This document shows, piece by piece, positions 10,042 through 18,299 of a stretch of 20,573 nt of DNA. The stretch spans positions 1 to 20,573 of the forward strand of contig JAGFNK010000833.1 of the NCBI GenBank assembly GCA_025769875.1, in the 5' to 3' direction. Every line of letters begins with the position of its first letter. Position 1 is the first letter of the stretch. The notes beneath the pieces were generated by a model. That model was not told the origin of the DNA. It made no database searches and saw only the letters and a program-made list of their open reading frames with translations. This DNA comes from Russula earlei. Taxonomy: Eukaryota; Basidiomycota; Agaricomycetes; Russulales; Russulaceae. A program made the translations under genes and the position numbers.

Positions 10042-11756
10042 GTGGAACCATGCTCAATCTACATACAGGTCCATCATCAAATGCTGCCCACAGATGAAGA
10101 TGACTCAGCATCATTGCAGCTCAGCAAAGAGGATGAGGGCTCTCTGTCTAATGTAAGTGAATCAGAAGATGACCTGATGGATGTTGATGGGATCATGCTG
10201 GCTAAAACTTTTGTGGATGAGGTGCATGGAATTCAAATGTTGACTAATACTATCTCACATCACTTTTATGTAGCAAGTGGCAATTGTGTCATCAAACGTC
10301 AACACCTCTGCCATAGATTGCAACAAAGTCAACAAACTTGAGGCACATGACACTTATGAAGATGACAGTGCTGATGAGGATGCTGATATAGTGCTGATCA
10401 CTGGGCACACACACTTATCCTTATCCAAATCCAGCCCTCACTCAATTCCACCCTCCAAAGGGCTTTTATCAGATCATGACATTCAAGCTGACAATGTTGA
10501 GTCAGACAAGGATGATGAAGACGATGAATTCATGCAAGGTGCAACAACCAGGTCCAAGCCAGCAAAGAAGGTCAAGGTGACAAAGGTAAGCAAATTTCAT
10601 ATTGGTATCACCATCACAACAACTAAACTATCATCCAATTGAAGAGCCATTGTGACAGTGCATTTTGAGCAGAGGTGCGCATCACTCTCATTTATAATCC
10701 CCAACACTGATGTATGCTTTTCCACCATAGAAACCACAGGTTACAAAGGCTCCCAACCTCCAGAGCAAAACCCAGAAGGCTGCAAGCACTGGGCAGTCTA
10801 ATTTGCCCATGTATGCACAACTTGTACTGCCCGACACCAGAAAGGACCTCCAACTCAAGGATCAACACATCTATGTGGCAGGTGTTGTCAGGGATGCCAT
10901 ATCCACCATGATGCATGAGATCCTTCTTCAGAACTCATTTCCTGAGACATGACACAGAATTTTGTGATGCCCTTGGGAGGCTGGTGAGTGATTTCACAAC
11001 CTTGTTTGTTCTCTGCTTACTTGTGTTAGGTAATGGATTGCCTTTCTGGGATCCAGAATCCAGTTATGGCCACAGCTACAACAGAGATAGCCATTTTTGA
11101 GCTCAGAATGGGGGCAAAGTGCATTGACTGTGTAGCCATCCTCTTAAACCATAATGCATTTATCTTCCCTGGTTCCTAGGACATTGATGGAAGGACTGGA
11201 AAGATAATATGTGATTATGTTTACATAAAACCTCCATTCCTAACATGTTTCCTCATTGTAGCACTGGAACCACAAGCCCACAGAACCATTCCTCAATCCT
11301 GCCTTCATTGAGGTCCTTAGAACAAGTTTTCTTTTGTGACTGACATCTGCTGGGTTGTGGATTCTCAACCAGTGCACTTCTAGTCTCAATGGACATGATG
11401 AGCCTGAGTTACTGATAGCAATTGTTGCATTAGCAGCTACTGGGGTATGTTTGCTTTTTAGTCAACCCTTTGCTGGTGTATTAACCATCATGTTGAGGTA
11501 TATGCCACATTATACTGTCACCGACCCACCAACCATGCAGCTTACTTAAGGTACCTAGCACTCAGTCAGAGTTTGTAGACACACTGAAAATGATAATCTT
11601 GATTTCTTTCAAATGGGGGGTAAAAGTAGTGATTAATGTGAATCCACCCATGTTTTTTTTTTGTCAGAATATTTTGATGTTTTCCCCTTCCTCATGTTTT
11701 TGGAGAGATGTCACACAGAATGGTAGTGTTCAAGTTGGTGCTTCAAATCAGCATCC

Positions 11757-12347
11757 TCAGCTAATCACATGTCTCCAAGCTATCCTCATCCTCAAGCCCC
11801 GACAACCATACATCCGCACAGATGGTGTACTCCCTCCCCATGATGTGTTTGGGCTAGGGTGGCCAGACGGCAAGTGATCAGCCAAGTGCAGGATCTCACA
11901 GCAACTATTTGCACTGCCATGTTTTTTGTCATCCCCGAAGGAAGGAAGGTTCATGTGCCTGAGGCCAGAGAGGAACGCAAGCTCGTGCACAAGCTGCTTC
12001 AGCAGGCCCTCATGTGTGATGATCATCTTGCTTGCGAACCAGCAGCCCATCCACTTGTCCCACACCACCTCCACCATGCTGCTCGCCCCTTCCCCAAGCA
12101 TGGCGACAATGTCCAGTACACTGTCAGACCAGGAGTCTCGTGTGCCCATGGCATCACTGTCCCCTGATGACCCATTTTCGTTCTGTGTGGCCACCAACAA
12201 GGAGGAGGTGGGTGAGGGCAGCTGGGCATCAATGTGGCGCACGAGCTGCCACAGGTCCCCACTCCCAATCACAACACAATGGTCATGAACTCCACCATGA
12301 CGATGGCACTCCATGTGCATTTCGTTCAAGTTCTTTTCTGTGCTCAC
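11757..12347 (-). pseudogene. Captured fragment of a MAP-kinase-kinase-like protein kinase (N-lobe)
   Basis: The minus-strand reading shows a kinase N-lobe in order. Near residues 84-95 is a glycine loop LGEGASSMVEVV. The AxK-type lysine follows in FASKMI (K107). The helix-C glutamate is in HELAFLSGLRHMN (E122). This arrangement resembles Ste7/MAPKK family kinases. After LPSF the reading diverges, and the rest of the kinase (hinge, catalytic loop, DFG) is missing, so only an N-terminal fragment is present. It lies between the inverted repeats of the 2.07-kb element, consistent with capture of host DNA. Trp and Cys residues where kinases often have Arg (for example WDKWMGCW) are explainable by CpG loss. 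It cannot encode an active kinase. Confidence 0.62.
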
Positions 12348-12592
12348 TTTTCTTACCCCTTTCTCACAGAGACAGCACAGCTAGGACCACAGCATTGATA
12401 CAGCTGTGAAGGTCTGCCCCGCATGACAACAGGTGTCTTTCAGTGTGGAGGGATTTTTCGTGCTCGATGAGCATGCATCATCCTTCAAGGGAGATGATCT
12501 TCAAGATCAAGCAGGGCATGATGGGCAGGGCCAGCTGGCAGTTGTTGGTCATCCTGGACTTTGCTCATCAAGTGTTTTAGTTAATTCCTGTA

Positions 12593-13391
12593 CTGTACAC
12601 CACTGGGAACTCGGCAGTTTCACTACCATCTCGGCAGTCACAAATGTCACGAAAGTAACATACATGTAACACCCATGCCGAATTAAAGTCCGCCTGGGAT
12701 GAAATGTTATGTACAATGGCAATTCGATTAGGTGGGGACTAGGGAAAACAGGAGTAGCATCTAATTGAGTCCCAATATTGAATCTGGAATGATGGTGTAG
12801 TAGTACTGTATGGTGCAGTACTGTAAGAGTGTTGCAAAGGCAGCTGTGAAAATGGTTGTGCCAGTGAGGGTCCTATTGATGAGGCGAGGGACAATAGTGA
12901 TTATTACTACTACGTCGTCTGCCATAAAGTCCCACAAATCATTGGTTGTTTTCCAACTCAGATGTGCAACAAGTTGCTCTTTGATCCATGTGGTGAGTTC
13001 AGATCCCATTGCGGTAGTCACTCAATGCTGCCTGTAGCCGCGCTCATACGTATGGTCTTGTGCTGGCCGACTGGACTGCCTGTAACATGGCATTGAGAGA
13101 GTACCCAGATCCGGGCCTCTGAGTCAGCGTACTGTTGGTGTGTGATCACCCAGCTAGAATCAAACTCCCCCTCTGCCCTGACAGCGGTTGTGATGCGGCG
13201 TGATGCAGTGTGACCCTCAGGCCAAAACATTAACGAGAACCACTCGGACTGCAATTTTTCTTTGCTAGAATGACATTAATGGTACTCAATAGTATAACTA
13301 CAAAGTTTTGAATAGAGTTGTTTGAGCAGATACAGGGAAAAATGAAATCGCCGAGATGGTAGTGAACTGCCGAGTTCCCAGTGGCATACAG
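12593..13391. mobile_element. 0.8-kb TA-flanked inverted-repeat element nested in the 2.07-kb element
   Basis: The left end (12593 onward, CTGTACACCACTGGGAACTC) is mirrored by the right end (to 13391), with ~45-bp inverted repeats containing CTCGGCAGTT and CACTACCATCTCGGC. They show about one indel and a few mismatches. Both ends abut TA (12591-12592 and 13392-13393). The element keeps many CpGs, unlike its surroundings, so it is probably the youngest DNA element here. Confidence 0.72.
12761..13021 (-). pseudogene. Possible N-terminal helix-turn-helix remnant of a Tc1-like transposase
   Basis: The minus-strand frame begins MTTAMGSELTTWIKEQLVAH and continues with KTTNDLWDF...ITIVPRLI and LTGTT. 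That layout resembles the N-terminal helix-turn-helix region of Tc1/mariner transposases (ELT..IKE, GKTT, then GTT). It sits inside the 0.8-kb TA-flanked element, which fits, but similarity is weak and no DDE/D catalytic domain follows. A second minus-strand open stretch (13018-13254) next to it is in another frame and I do not recognise it. Confidence 0.25.
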
Positions 13392-13851
13392 TATGCCACA
13401 ATATTACATTGTCTTTTTTCCTTGCCCCCCCCCAAACCTCCAATTGCTGTGTTTTTACCCGTCTCATCAACAATGTAAAGTTCAAACAGCGCTTCAAGGT
13501 TTTCATTATGTGTCTGGTGACTATGTGTGACTGACCGAGTGCTAGGTACCTTAAGTAAGCTGCATGGTTGGTGGGTCGGTGACAGTATGAATGGAAGACA
13601 GGGTCATGGATCTTGGTCAAGTTTGAAGGCAATGTCCTTGCCATGATCTATAAGAGCCTTTTCAATATTCTCACATTGATCAAGACAACCAACAGATTGC
13701 CTTTCATGCCATTATGTCAAAACTCTATTATCTTGTCATGTAAGTGATACCTCCTTCACTCTTTACTTCATTGACTGGTTGCTCTAGTATGTCACATGCA
13801 GCTGAGGTTGCTGATGATGATGCCCTTATGGATCTGAGTGGTTATGCATGA

Positions 13852-14165
13852 AAGAAAGTTTTGCAATCCACCCAATACCTCAGATACCCTATTTTCCTAC
13901 ACTTTATCCTATACTTATCTCACTTGAATCACAATAATGATTGGTTTCTGTTGTAAATGCTGTGGAAAGTCTGAGAAATGTCATGGAAGAAGGTGGTTTT
14001 TTCACATGAAATGCCCTGAAATACCCAGTAAAAGTCACTTGCTGCTACTTATTCTTGTGAGAAATAAATGGACTGATCTAAAACTTGCAAATTTAAGGAA
14101 TGCAACTTTTCAGCAGGAATCAAACTAATTGGGGCAAATCAAAGCAAATTACTGACAATTACCTT
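13852..14165. other. 3' non-coding part of the Plavaka element
   Basis: This AT-rich DNA lies after the DUF6532 stop. A 63-codon plus-strand frame (13937-14128) is cysteine-rich near its start (CCKCCGKSEKC), but nothing else supports it as a gene. The right terminal inverted repeat begins at 14166. Confidence 0.4.
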
Positions 14166-14185
14166 CAATTTGCAAACTTGGGTTT
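14166..14185 (-). repeat. Right terminal inverted repeat of the Plavaka element, inner part
   Basis: These 20 bases pair with the inner part of the left repeat. The terminal nine bases (15156-15164, TCCCAATGC) were pushed away by the solo LTR. The CpGs of the left arm are CA here. Confidence 0.62.
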
Positions 14186-14417
14186 TGTCAAGACTCACTC
14201 TTGAACAATCCAGTTCAAGAGCAAGGGATAAATTCAAAGATGAGTCAATAGACATCCAAGACAGTGTGGGCAAGAAGTAGAGTCCAAAGCAGTACTAAAT
14301 ACCAAAGAGGTATGGTTACTGGTAGCATTGAGCAGGTATGCAGGGAAGAGGCCAGAATGGTCACAAGGGGATGGTCCTTAAAGGAGTATCCCAGGGATAG
14401 AGAGTGCCGTAACAAAT

Positions 14418-14462
14418 GGACAGTCTGAGGACTGTCTGCTACTTTATTGAGTGCTTATATAC
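14418..14462 (+). promoter_or_regulatory. LTR promoter module: hairpin plus TATA-like box
   Basis: GGACAGTCTGAGGACTGTC forms a short inverted repeat about 20 bp before GCTTATATAC. The same order occurs in the other family A copies (16370-17340 inverted; 20339-20383) and, with small changes, in the copia LTR at 17624-17664. Conservation between different LTR families suggests it matters for LTR transcription. The role itself is inferred. Confidence 0.55.
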
Positions 14463-14543
14463 TACAGGAGGACTGCTAAATAGGGAACAAGTCATAACCT
14501 TGTTATCAAGCACAATTGACAGATGAGTAAGAAGTTGGGGTAT

Positions 14544-14577
14544 GCTTACTGAGCATGCTCAGTCATGCTCAGTAAGC
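14544..14577. repeat. Perfect 14-bp-arm palindrome in family A LTR
   Basis: GCTTACTGAGCATG and CATGCTCAGTAAGC flank a 6-base loop. The palindrome is present in all three family A copies, with the loop changed to ATTGAG-like sequence in the inverted copy. It could be an RNA stem-loop of the R/U5 region. Confidence 0.8.
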
Positions 14578-15177
14578 TGCTGAGTAAGAGGCTCCTATTG
14601 ATGAGTAAGAGCCTTTACTGTCCATGTGTTCCCTGCCTTAGTACACATACTAAGCCACCTGATTCATTTACTGTTAGTTAGTTTAGGGCCGGTCATTTGA
14701 GGACTTGCAGTTTGGTTCAGGAAATAGGGTTGCTCATAAGGCCCCCTTATATAGTTTCTACTAGGGTCATTAGAGTCGACCCTAATACTTATATTAAGGT
14801 CCTTAGTATTGCTTTGTAGTTCATTCTATAGTTATTAGAGTTAGTCTAATAACACATTGTAGGCTTTTAGTGCCTTGTTAGTGCCTCTTGTAGGGCATTA
14901 GAGTTGTCCTAAGGGGTCCTTAGAGAGGCTATAATATAGTCCTTTATTGCTAAAAAGGGTTGCCACTAAGTGGGGCTTGCTGTATGTCAATTGTGCCAAG
15001 AATTGCTTGCATGACAATGTGTGTGCAATATTGTGGAAACCTCTACTCACCCTTTTTGCCCGTGTGAACAGGGTGGCACCATAGAGGCTGGGTTTCCTCT
15101 ATTAAGGAAGGGTCCTTCAAGGGCCCTCTCCAGGAAACTGGTTCATGACAGGTTTTCCCAATGCAGACAACAACTTC

Positions 15178-15966
15178 AAGGCATGAATTATTCTTAACAA
15201 TGCTGTGGTCTGCTGTAGGTGTAACTCTTTGTGACAAACTCCCACTCAGAGACAGTGGCCATGGTGCCCCAGGTGGTGCTGGATTGAACACAGGCCCCAG
15301 GTGGCAGTTACTGGGCTTGCTGGTGTGGATGATAATGTTCATGTGTGTTGCACCAAGTAGGCAAGTGTACATCTCTGATGTGTGGGTTTGCAAATGGTGA
15401 GCATCATATGGCAAATGAACCAATGTAAGTGATAGGTAACTATACGTATGGGAGATCGTACCTGTGCAATGTTGTTGATTGGGACATTAGGGAGGCTGAA
15501 AAGGGAGTATGGCATTCAGTCACAAAGGTTGTATATTTAGAACCAGATGAAGGGTGGCTCGCCTGGGAAGGACATGGCCCAACCTCCAATGATCTGTTTG
15601 ACTCGGATAACTCTCACTCGTGATTGGTGTTGAGCACCATGCCCATTGTACTCACATGTCCATGCTAGTGCTATCCCATCTCTTCCACTTTCCCAGACAA
15701 AAGCAGAACTTGTCTTGCATGCCATATGTTGCCACATGAGGGGCTCTTTGTCACAGGCTTGAATGGCCATGGGGTCAGGCTGATGCTTCCTGTACATGAG
15801 CAGATTTGCGGGAGTTGAAAAATGTGGTAGATCAAGGGGCATTACAGGGACTGAAGAGGACAGAGAACTGGCTGTGCTTTGGGGGAGAGCTCTGGTTCAA
15901 TCAACTCAAACAACATGAGCTGCTTGGCTGCACAAATATCCTGTACAGGTGACCCAGAGTGAGGTA
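15178..15966. repeat. 0.8-kb dispersed repeat, copy 2 (CpG-depleted copy)
   Basis: This is co-linear with 1417-2226. Most CpGs of copy 1 read TpG or CpA here: CACG to CATG, TCCGCCG to TCTGCTG, CCGGGCGG to CCAGGTGG. Several single bases are missing relative to copy 1, and about ten bases near its right end. A few CpGs survive (around 15446-15460 and 15603-15621). It sits directly right of the Plavaka element and is cut on its right by another LTR. No coding function is supported. Confidence 0.8.
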
Positions 15967-16317
15967 TGTTATGATTCCTGACCACAAGGTGAGCTTGATC
16001 GTGAGTGCACAAGGCCAAGTGAGGGATCCTCACACTCAACACATATACCTAGAACCATTTTAGCATCTCTGAGTGGGTCTAGTTATTTACACTCAGTTTG
16101 TACCTAGTCTAGTTGATTAATGTAGATGTTGATTGGCTCAACTGACATTCTGTCATTTGGGTACCATTCATCTACTTCCTGGCCTACTTAAATGAGTAGA
16201 TAGTTCACCCTTGTCCCTCAGTGATCACTCATGCATGTGAGACACTGAGGTGCATCCCACGTACTTACCATTTCTTACATTCTACAATGCGGATACCTGA
16301 ATAGTGCAGTCATTACA
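15967..16317 (+). mobile_element. LTR-like segment, family B
   Basis: It starts TGTTATGATTCC and plausibly ends TCATTACA, which are short imperfect inverted termini (TGTTATGA/TGTAATGA). Copy 1 of the 0.8-kb repeat lacks this DNA at the equivalent place, so it is an insertion. The flanking five bases (AGGTA on the left, TTACT on the right) do not match. It may therefore be the 5' LTR of a truncated element rather than a solo LTR. About 50 bases of possible internal sequence follow before the next LTR. The end position is uncertain. Confidence 0.42.
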
Positions 16318-16369
16318 TTACTCAGGTGAATATATCCCAGTGATCGCTCATGCACGCTGTCAAGACATG

Positions 16370-17340
16370 TGTCATGAACCGTTTCCCGGAGAGGGCCCTT
16401 GAAGGACCCTTCCTTATGAGAGGAAACCCAGCCTCTATGGTGTCACCCTGTTCACACAGACAAAAGGGGGTGAGTAGAGTTGTCCACAATATCGTGTGCA
16501 CAATTGTCCACACAAGCGATTCTTGGCACAATCGACATACAGCAAGCCCCACTTAATGGCAACCCTTTTAGCAATAAAGGACAGTATTATAGCCTCCTTA
16601 AAGACCCTTTAGGACGACTAGAAGTGCCCTATAATGGGCACTAACACAATACTAAAGACCCTACAACACATTATTAGACTGACTCTAATAACTATAGAAC
16701 GAACTATACAGCAATACTAAGGACCTTAATAGAAGTATTAGGGTCGACCTCTAAGGACCCTAATGGAAACTATATAAGGGGCCTTATAGACCACTCTATT
16801 CCTGAACCAAATTACAAGTCCTCAAAGGACCGGCCCTAAACTAACTAACAGCAAATGAGTCAGGTGCTTCGCACATGTACTAAAAGCAGTGAACACGTGG
16901 ACAGTAAAGACTCTACTCATCAAGAGGAGCCTTCTTACTCAGCAGCTTACTGAGCATGATTGAGCATGCTCAGTAAGCATACTCTGACTTCTTACTCATC
17001 CATCTTATTGTGCTTGATAACAAGGTTATAACTTGTTCCCTATCTAGCAGTTCTCTTGTAGTATATAAGTGCTCAATAAAGTAGCGGACAGTCTTCAGAC
17101 TGTCCATTTGTTTATGGCACTCTCTATCCCTGGGATACTCCTTTAAGGACCATCCCCTTGTGACCATTCTGGCTTCTTCCCTGTGTACCTGCTCGACTCT
17201 ACCAGTAACTATACCTCTTTGGTATTTGCTACTGCTTTGGACTCTACTTCCTTGCCCATGCCATCTTGGACGTCTACCGACTTGTCTTCGAGCTTACCCC
17301 TTGCTCTTGAACTGGGATAGTTCAACAGTGAGTCTTGACA
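16370..17340 (-). mobile_element. LTR, family A, copy 2 (inverted)
   Basis: This is the reverse complement of the 14186-15150 family over its full length (971 bp), beginning TGTCATGAACC and ending GAGTCTTGACA on the plus strand. Flanking five bases (ACATG and GACAC) are not a duplication. It could be one LTR of a truncated full element or a rearranged copy. It keeps more CpGs than copy 1 (for example in 16494-16535), suggesting it is younger. Confidence 0.88.
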
Positions 17341-17538
17341 GACACATACTGCTGATCACTAAGGACTCAGGAGCAGGTGGGCAAGGGTTGGAACAGATGA
17401 TATGCGGCGTAAACAGCATTGAACAGGAGGGACAAGCCAAATGACTAGAAGGTAACCAGATGGGGACTGGTACGTGTTGCAGAAGGCAGAGGCAAAGAGC
17501 AGAGGCCAGTGCAGCAAGGGGGCTTTAAACAAGGCAGT
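17341..17538. other. Spacer between LTRs, unassigned
   Basis: About 200 bp lie between the inverted family A LTR and the copia LTR. It contains no recognised gene, and I could not find a copy of it elsewhere in the window. Confidence 0.35.
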
Positions 17539-18287
17539 TGTTGAGGAGTATCTTGAAGACAAGGGAAGGCTTTAGACTGAGCAGTCATGGGGAAGTACCC
17601 AGGAAGATGAGAGTATCACAAATGGACAGTCTGATGACTGCCATGCTACATTGGGCTTATATACTGTGTACAGGGTCGATTACAAAGGACAGGAACTATT
17701 CTAGACTCCTTGGTACCATGCAATAGGGCTACAGAGGCATAAACTTGCTTGTGTCAGGTTAGGCTTACTGCATATTATTATCACTGTGGAGCAATGACAT
17801 GCTTATGATGTCACCACTGTGGAGTGCTTAGTGAGTTGATGAGGTCATTGGGGAGTTGCTCAGTCAGCCATGATGTCATTGGAGCAGATGACATCATATG
17901 AGTTGTGCAACAGTTTATAGGAGTTTATGCTGCTGTTTCAGGTTCCTGGTGGCTGAGTGGCCATGTGGCTGCCACGCGATGATTACCGATTAGGAAATGG
18001 GTGCCTCATCGTGTTATAGTGCCTTTGCAATAGCAATATCTTGCACCACAGGAAGGATAGCCCAAGAAATGGAAGTGTGTTGGTGATGCAAAGCAAGAGA
18101 GGTCTCTCTTGAGTAGAATAGGACAATATATGGCCAGGTCCTTGGTTCATAACACATGCAAGTCACTGAGTCATTACACTATTCAGCAACTCTCACATGT
18201 GCAAACATGCAGGCCCTTTCCTTTGGACGCTGCACTCACTCAATAAAACAGTCACTTCCCAACTCTATAAACTATTAAGTTTCTACA
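17539..18287 (+). mobile_element. 5' LTR of a Ty1/copia retrotransposon
   Basis: This ~749-bp segment starts TGTTGAGGAGTATC and ends TTTCTACA, directly followed by a primer-binding site and gag. The TG...CA ends and the adjacent PBS support the right boundary strongly. The left boundary is chosen from the TGTTGAG start and is less certain. It contains GGACAGTCTGATGACTG followed by a TTATATAC box (17624-17664), as in family A LTRs. Confidence 0.62.
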
Positions 18288-18299
18288 GGTTATGGGCCC
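18288..18299 (+). other. Copia-type primer-binding site (half tRNA-iMet)
   Basis: GGTTATGGGCCC immediately follows the LTR end. It matches the primer-binding site of Drosophila copia, which is complementary to the anticodon region of initiator tRNA-Met, so priming uses an internally cleaved half-tRNA. The ATG inside it (18292) opens the gag frame. Confidence 0.72.

Larger units (their letters stand above)
11515..13585. mobile_element. 2.07-kb TA-flanked inverted-repeat element (Tc1/mariner-like) inserted in DUF6532
   Basis: The inverted repeat is near perfect: 11512-11569 matches the reverse complement of 13531-13588 with one mismatch over 58 bp. It starts CTGTCACCGACCCACC just inside a TA at both ends (11513-11514 and 13586-13587). 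Removing the element with one TA restores an open DUF6532 exon across a TAT codon, which fixes the boundaries independently. Target TA duplication and 5'-CTGT ends fit the Tc1/mariner superfamily. No matching transposase is visible in its own sequence, so it is non-autonomous. It contains a kinase gene fragment and a second, nested element. Confidence 0.78.
10042..13851 (+). pseudogene. DUF6532-domain protein, degenerate and interrupted by a TA-flanked element
   Basis: An acidic low-complexity N-terminus (DEDDSASLQLSKEDEGSLS...) is followed by the DUF6532 region. The landmarks are VLPDTRKDLQLKDQHIYVAG (~10830), MATATTEIAIFELR (~11070), TGKIICDY, HWNHKPTEPFLNPAFIEVL (~11263) and ELLIAIVALAATG (~11410). 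Likely introns are 10586-10730, 10984-11029, 11220-11262 and 11442-11494. The frame is then interrupted at 11515-13585 by a transposon. Removing the element and one TA continues the exon as VYATL-YEWKTGSW, then KSLFNILTLIKTTN (~13655). A last intron at 13740-13787 leads to an exon ending TGA 13849-13851. Defects besides the insertion are a frame change near 10265, stops near 10955, 11179 and 11335, and a one-base shift near 13693. The family's function is unknown. It is abundant in Agaricomycetes. Confidence 0.72.
14186..15150 (+). mobile_element. Solo LTR, family A, copy 1
   Basis: This 965-bp element starts TGTCAAGACTCAC and ends GGTTCATGACA, giving TGTCA/TGACA termini. It is flanked by a perfect 5-bp target duplication GGTTT (14181-14185 and 15151-15155). 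No internal retroelement sequence is present, so it is a solo LTR left by LTR-LTR recombination. Two further copies are at 16370-17340 (inverted) and 20106 onward. A hairpin plus TTATATAC TATA-like box (14418-14462) and a second hairpin (14544-14577) are conserved among copies. Confidence 0.88.
5369..15164. mobile_element. Plavaka-type DNA transposon carrying transposase and DUF6532 genes (with nested insertions)
   Basis: The left end starts GCATCGG at 5369. The reverse complement of the right end, read through after removing the solo LTR and one copy of its duplication, starts GCATTGGG. Both continue through AAAA(G/C)CC(G/A) and then AGTTTGC(G/A)AATTG. That is about 24 of 29 aligned positions identical, and three of the differences are CG versus TG/CA. 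The direct repeat AGACA flanks both ends (5364-5368 and 15165-15169). Inside are a minus-strand Plavaka transposase relic and a plus-strand DUF6532 relic, transcribed away from each other. The total of 9.8 kb includes about 3 kb of later insertions. Plavaka is an Agaricomycete transposase family related to KDZ transposons. That DUF6532 belongs to the same element is my inference from the ends. All coding parts are broken, so it is not autonomous. Confidence 0.68.

Noticed and set aside
12023..12409. Plus-strand open frames opposite the kinase fragment
   Set aside because: They are the antisense of the kinase reading, Pro/Ser-rich with no domain. The minus strand has the conserved glycine loop, lysine and glutamate.
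13937..14128. Small cysteine-rich plus-strand frame (CCKCCGKSEKC)
   Set aside because: It has 63 codons in transposon non-coding DNA, no second zinc-ligand pair arranged as a known finger, and no support as an exon of DUF6532.
14186..17340. The two facing family A LTRs as the two LTRs of one retrotransposon
   Set aside because: They are in opposite orientation. Copy 1 has its own perfect GGTTT duplication, and the DNA between is not retroelement coding sequence.
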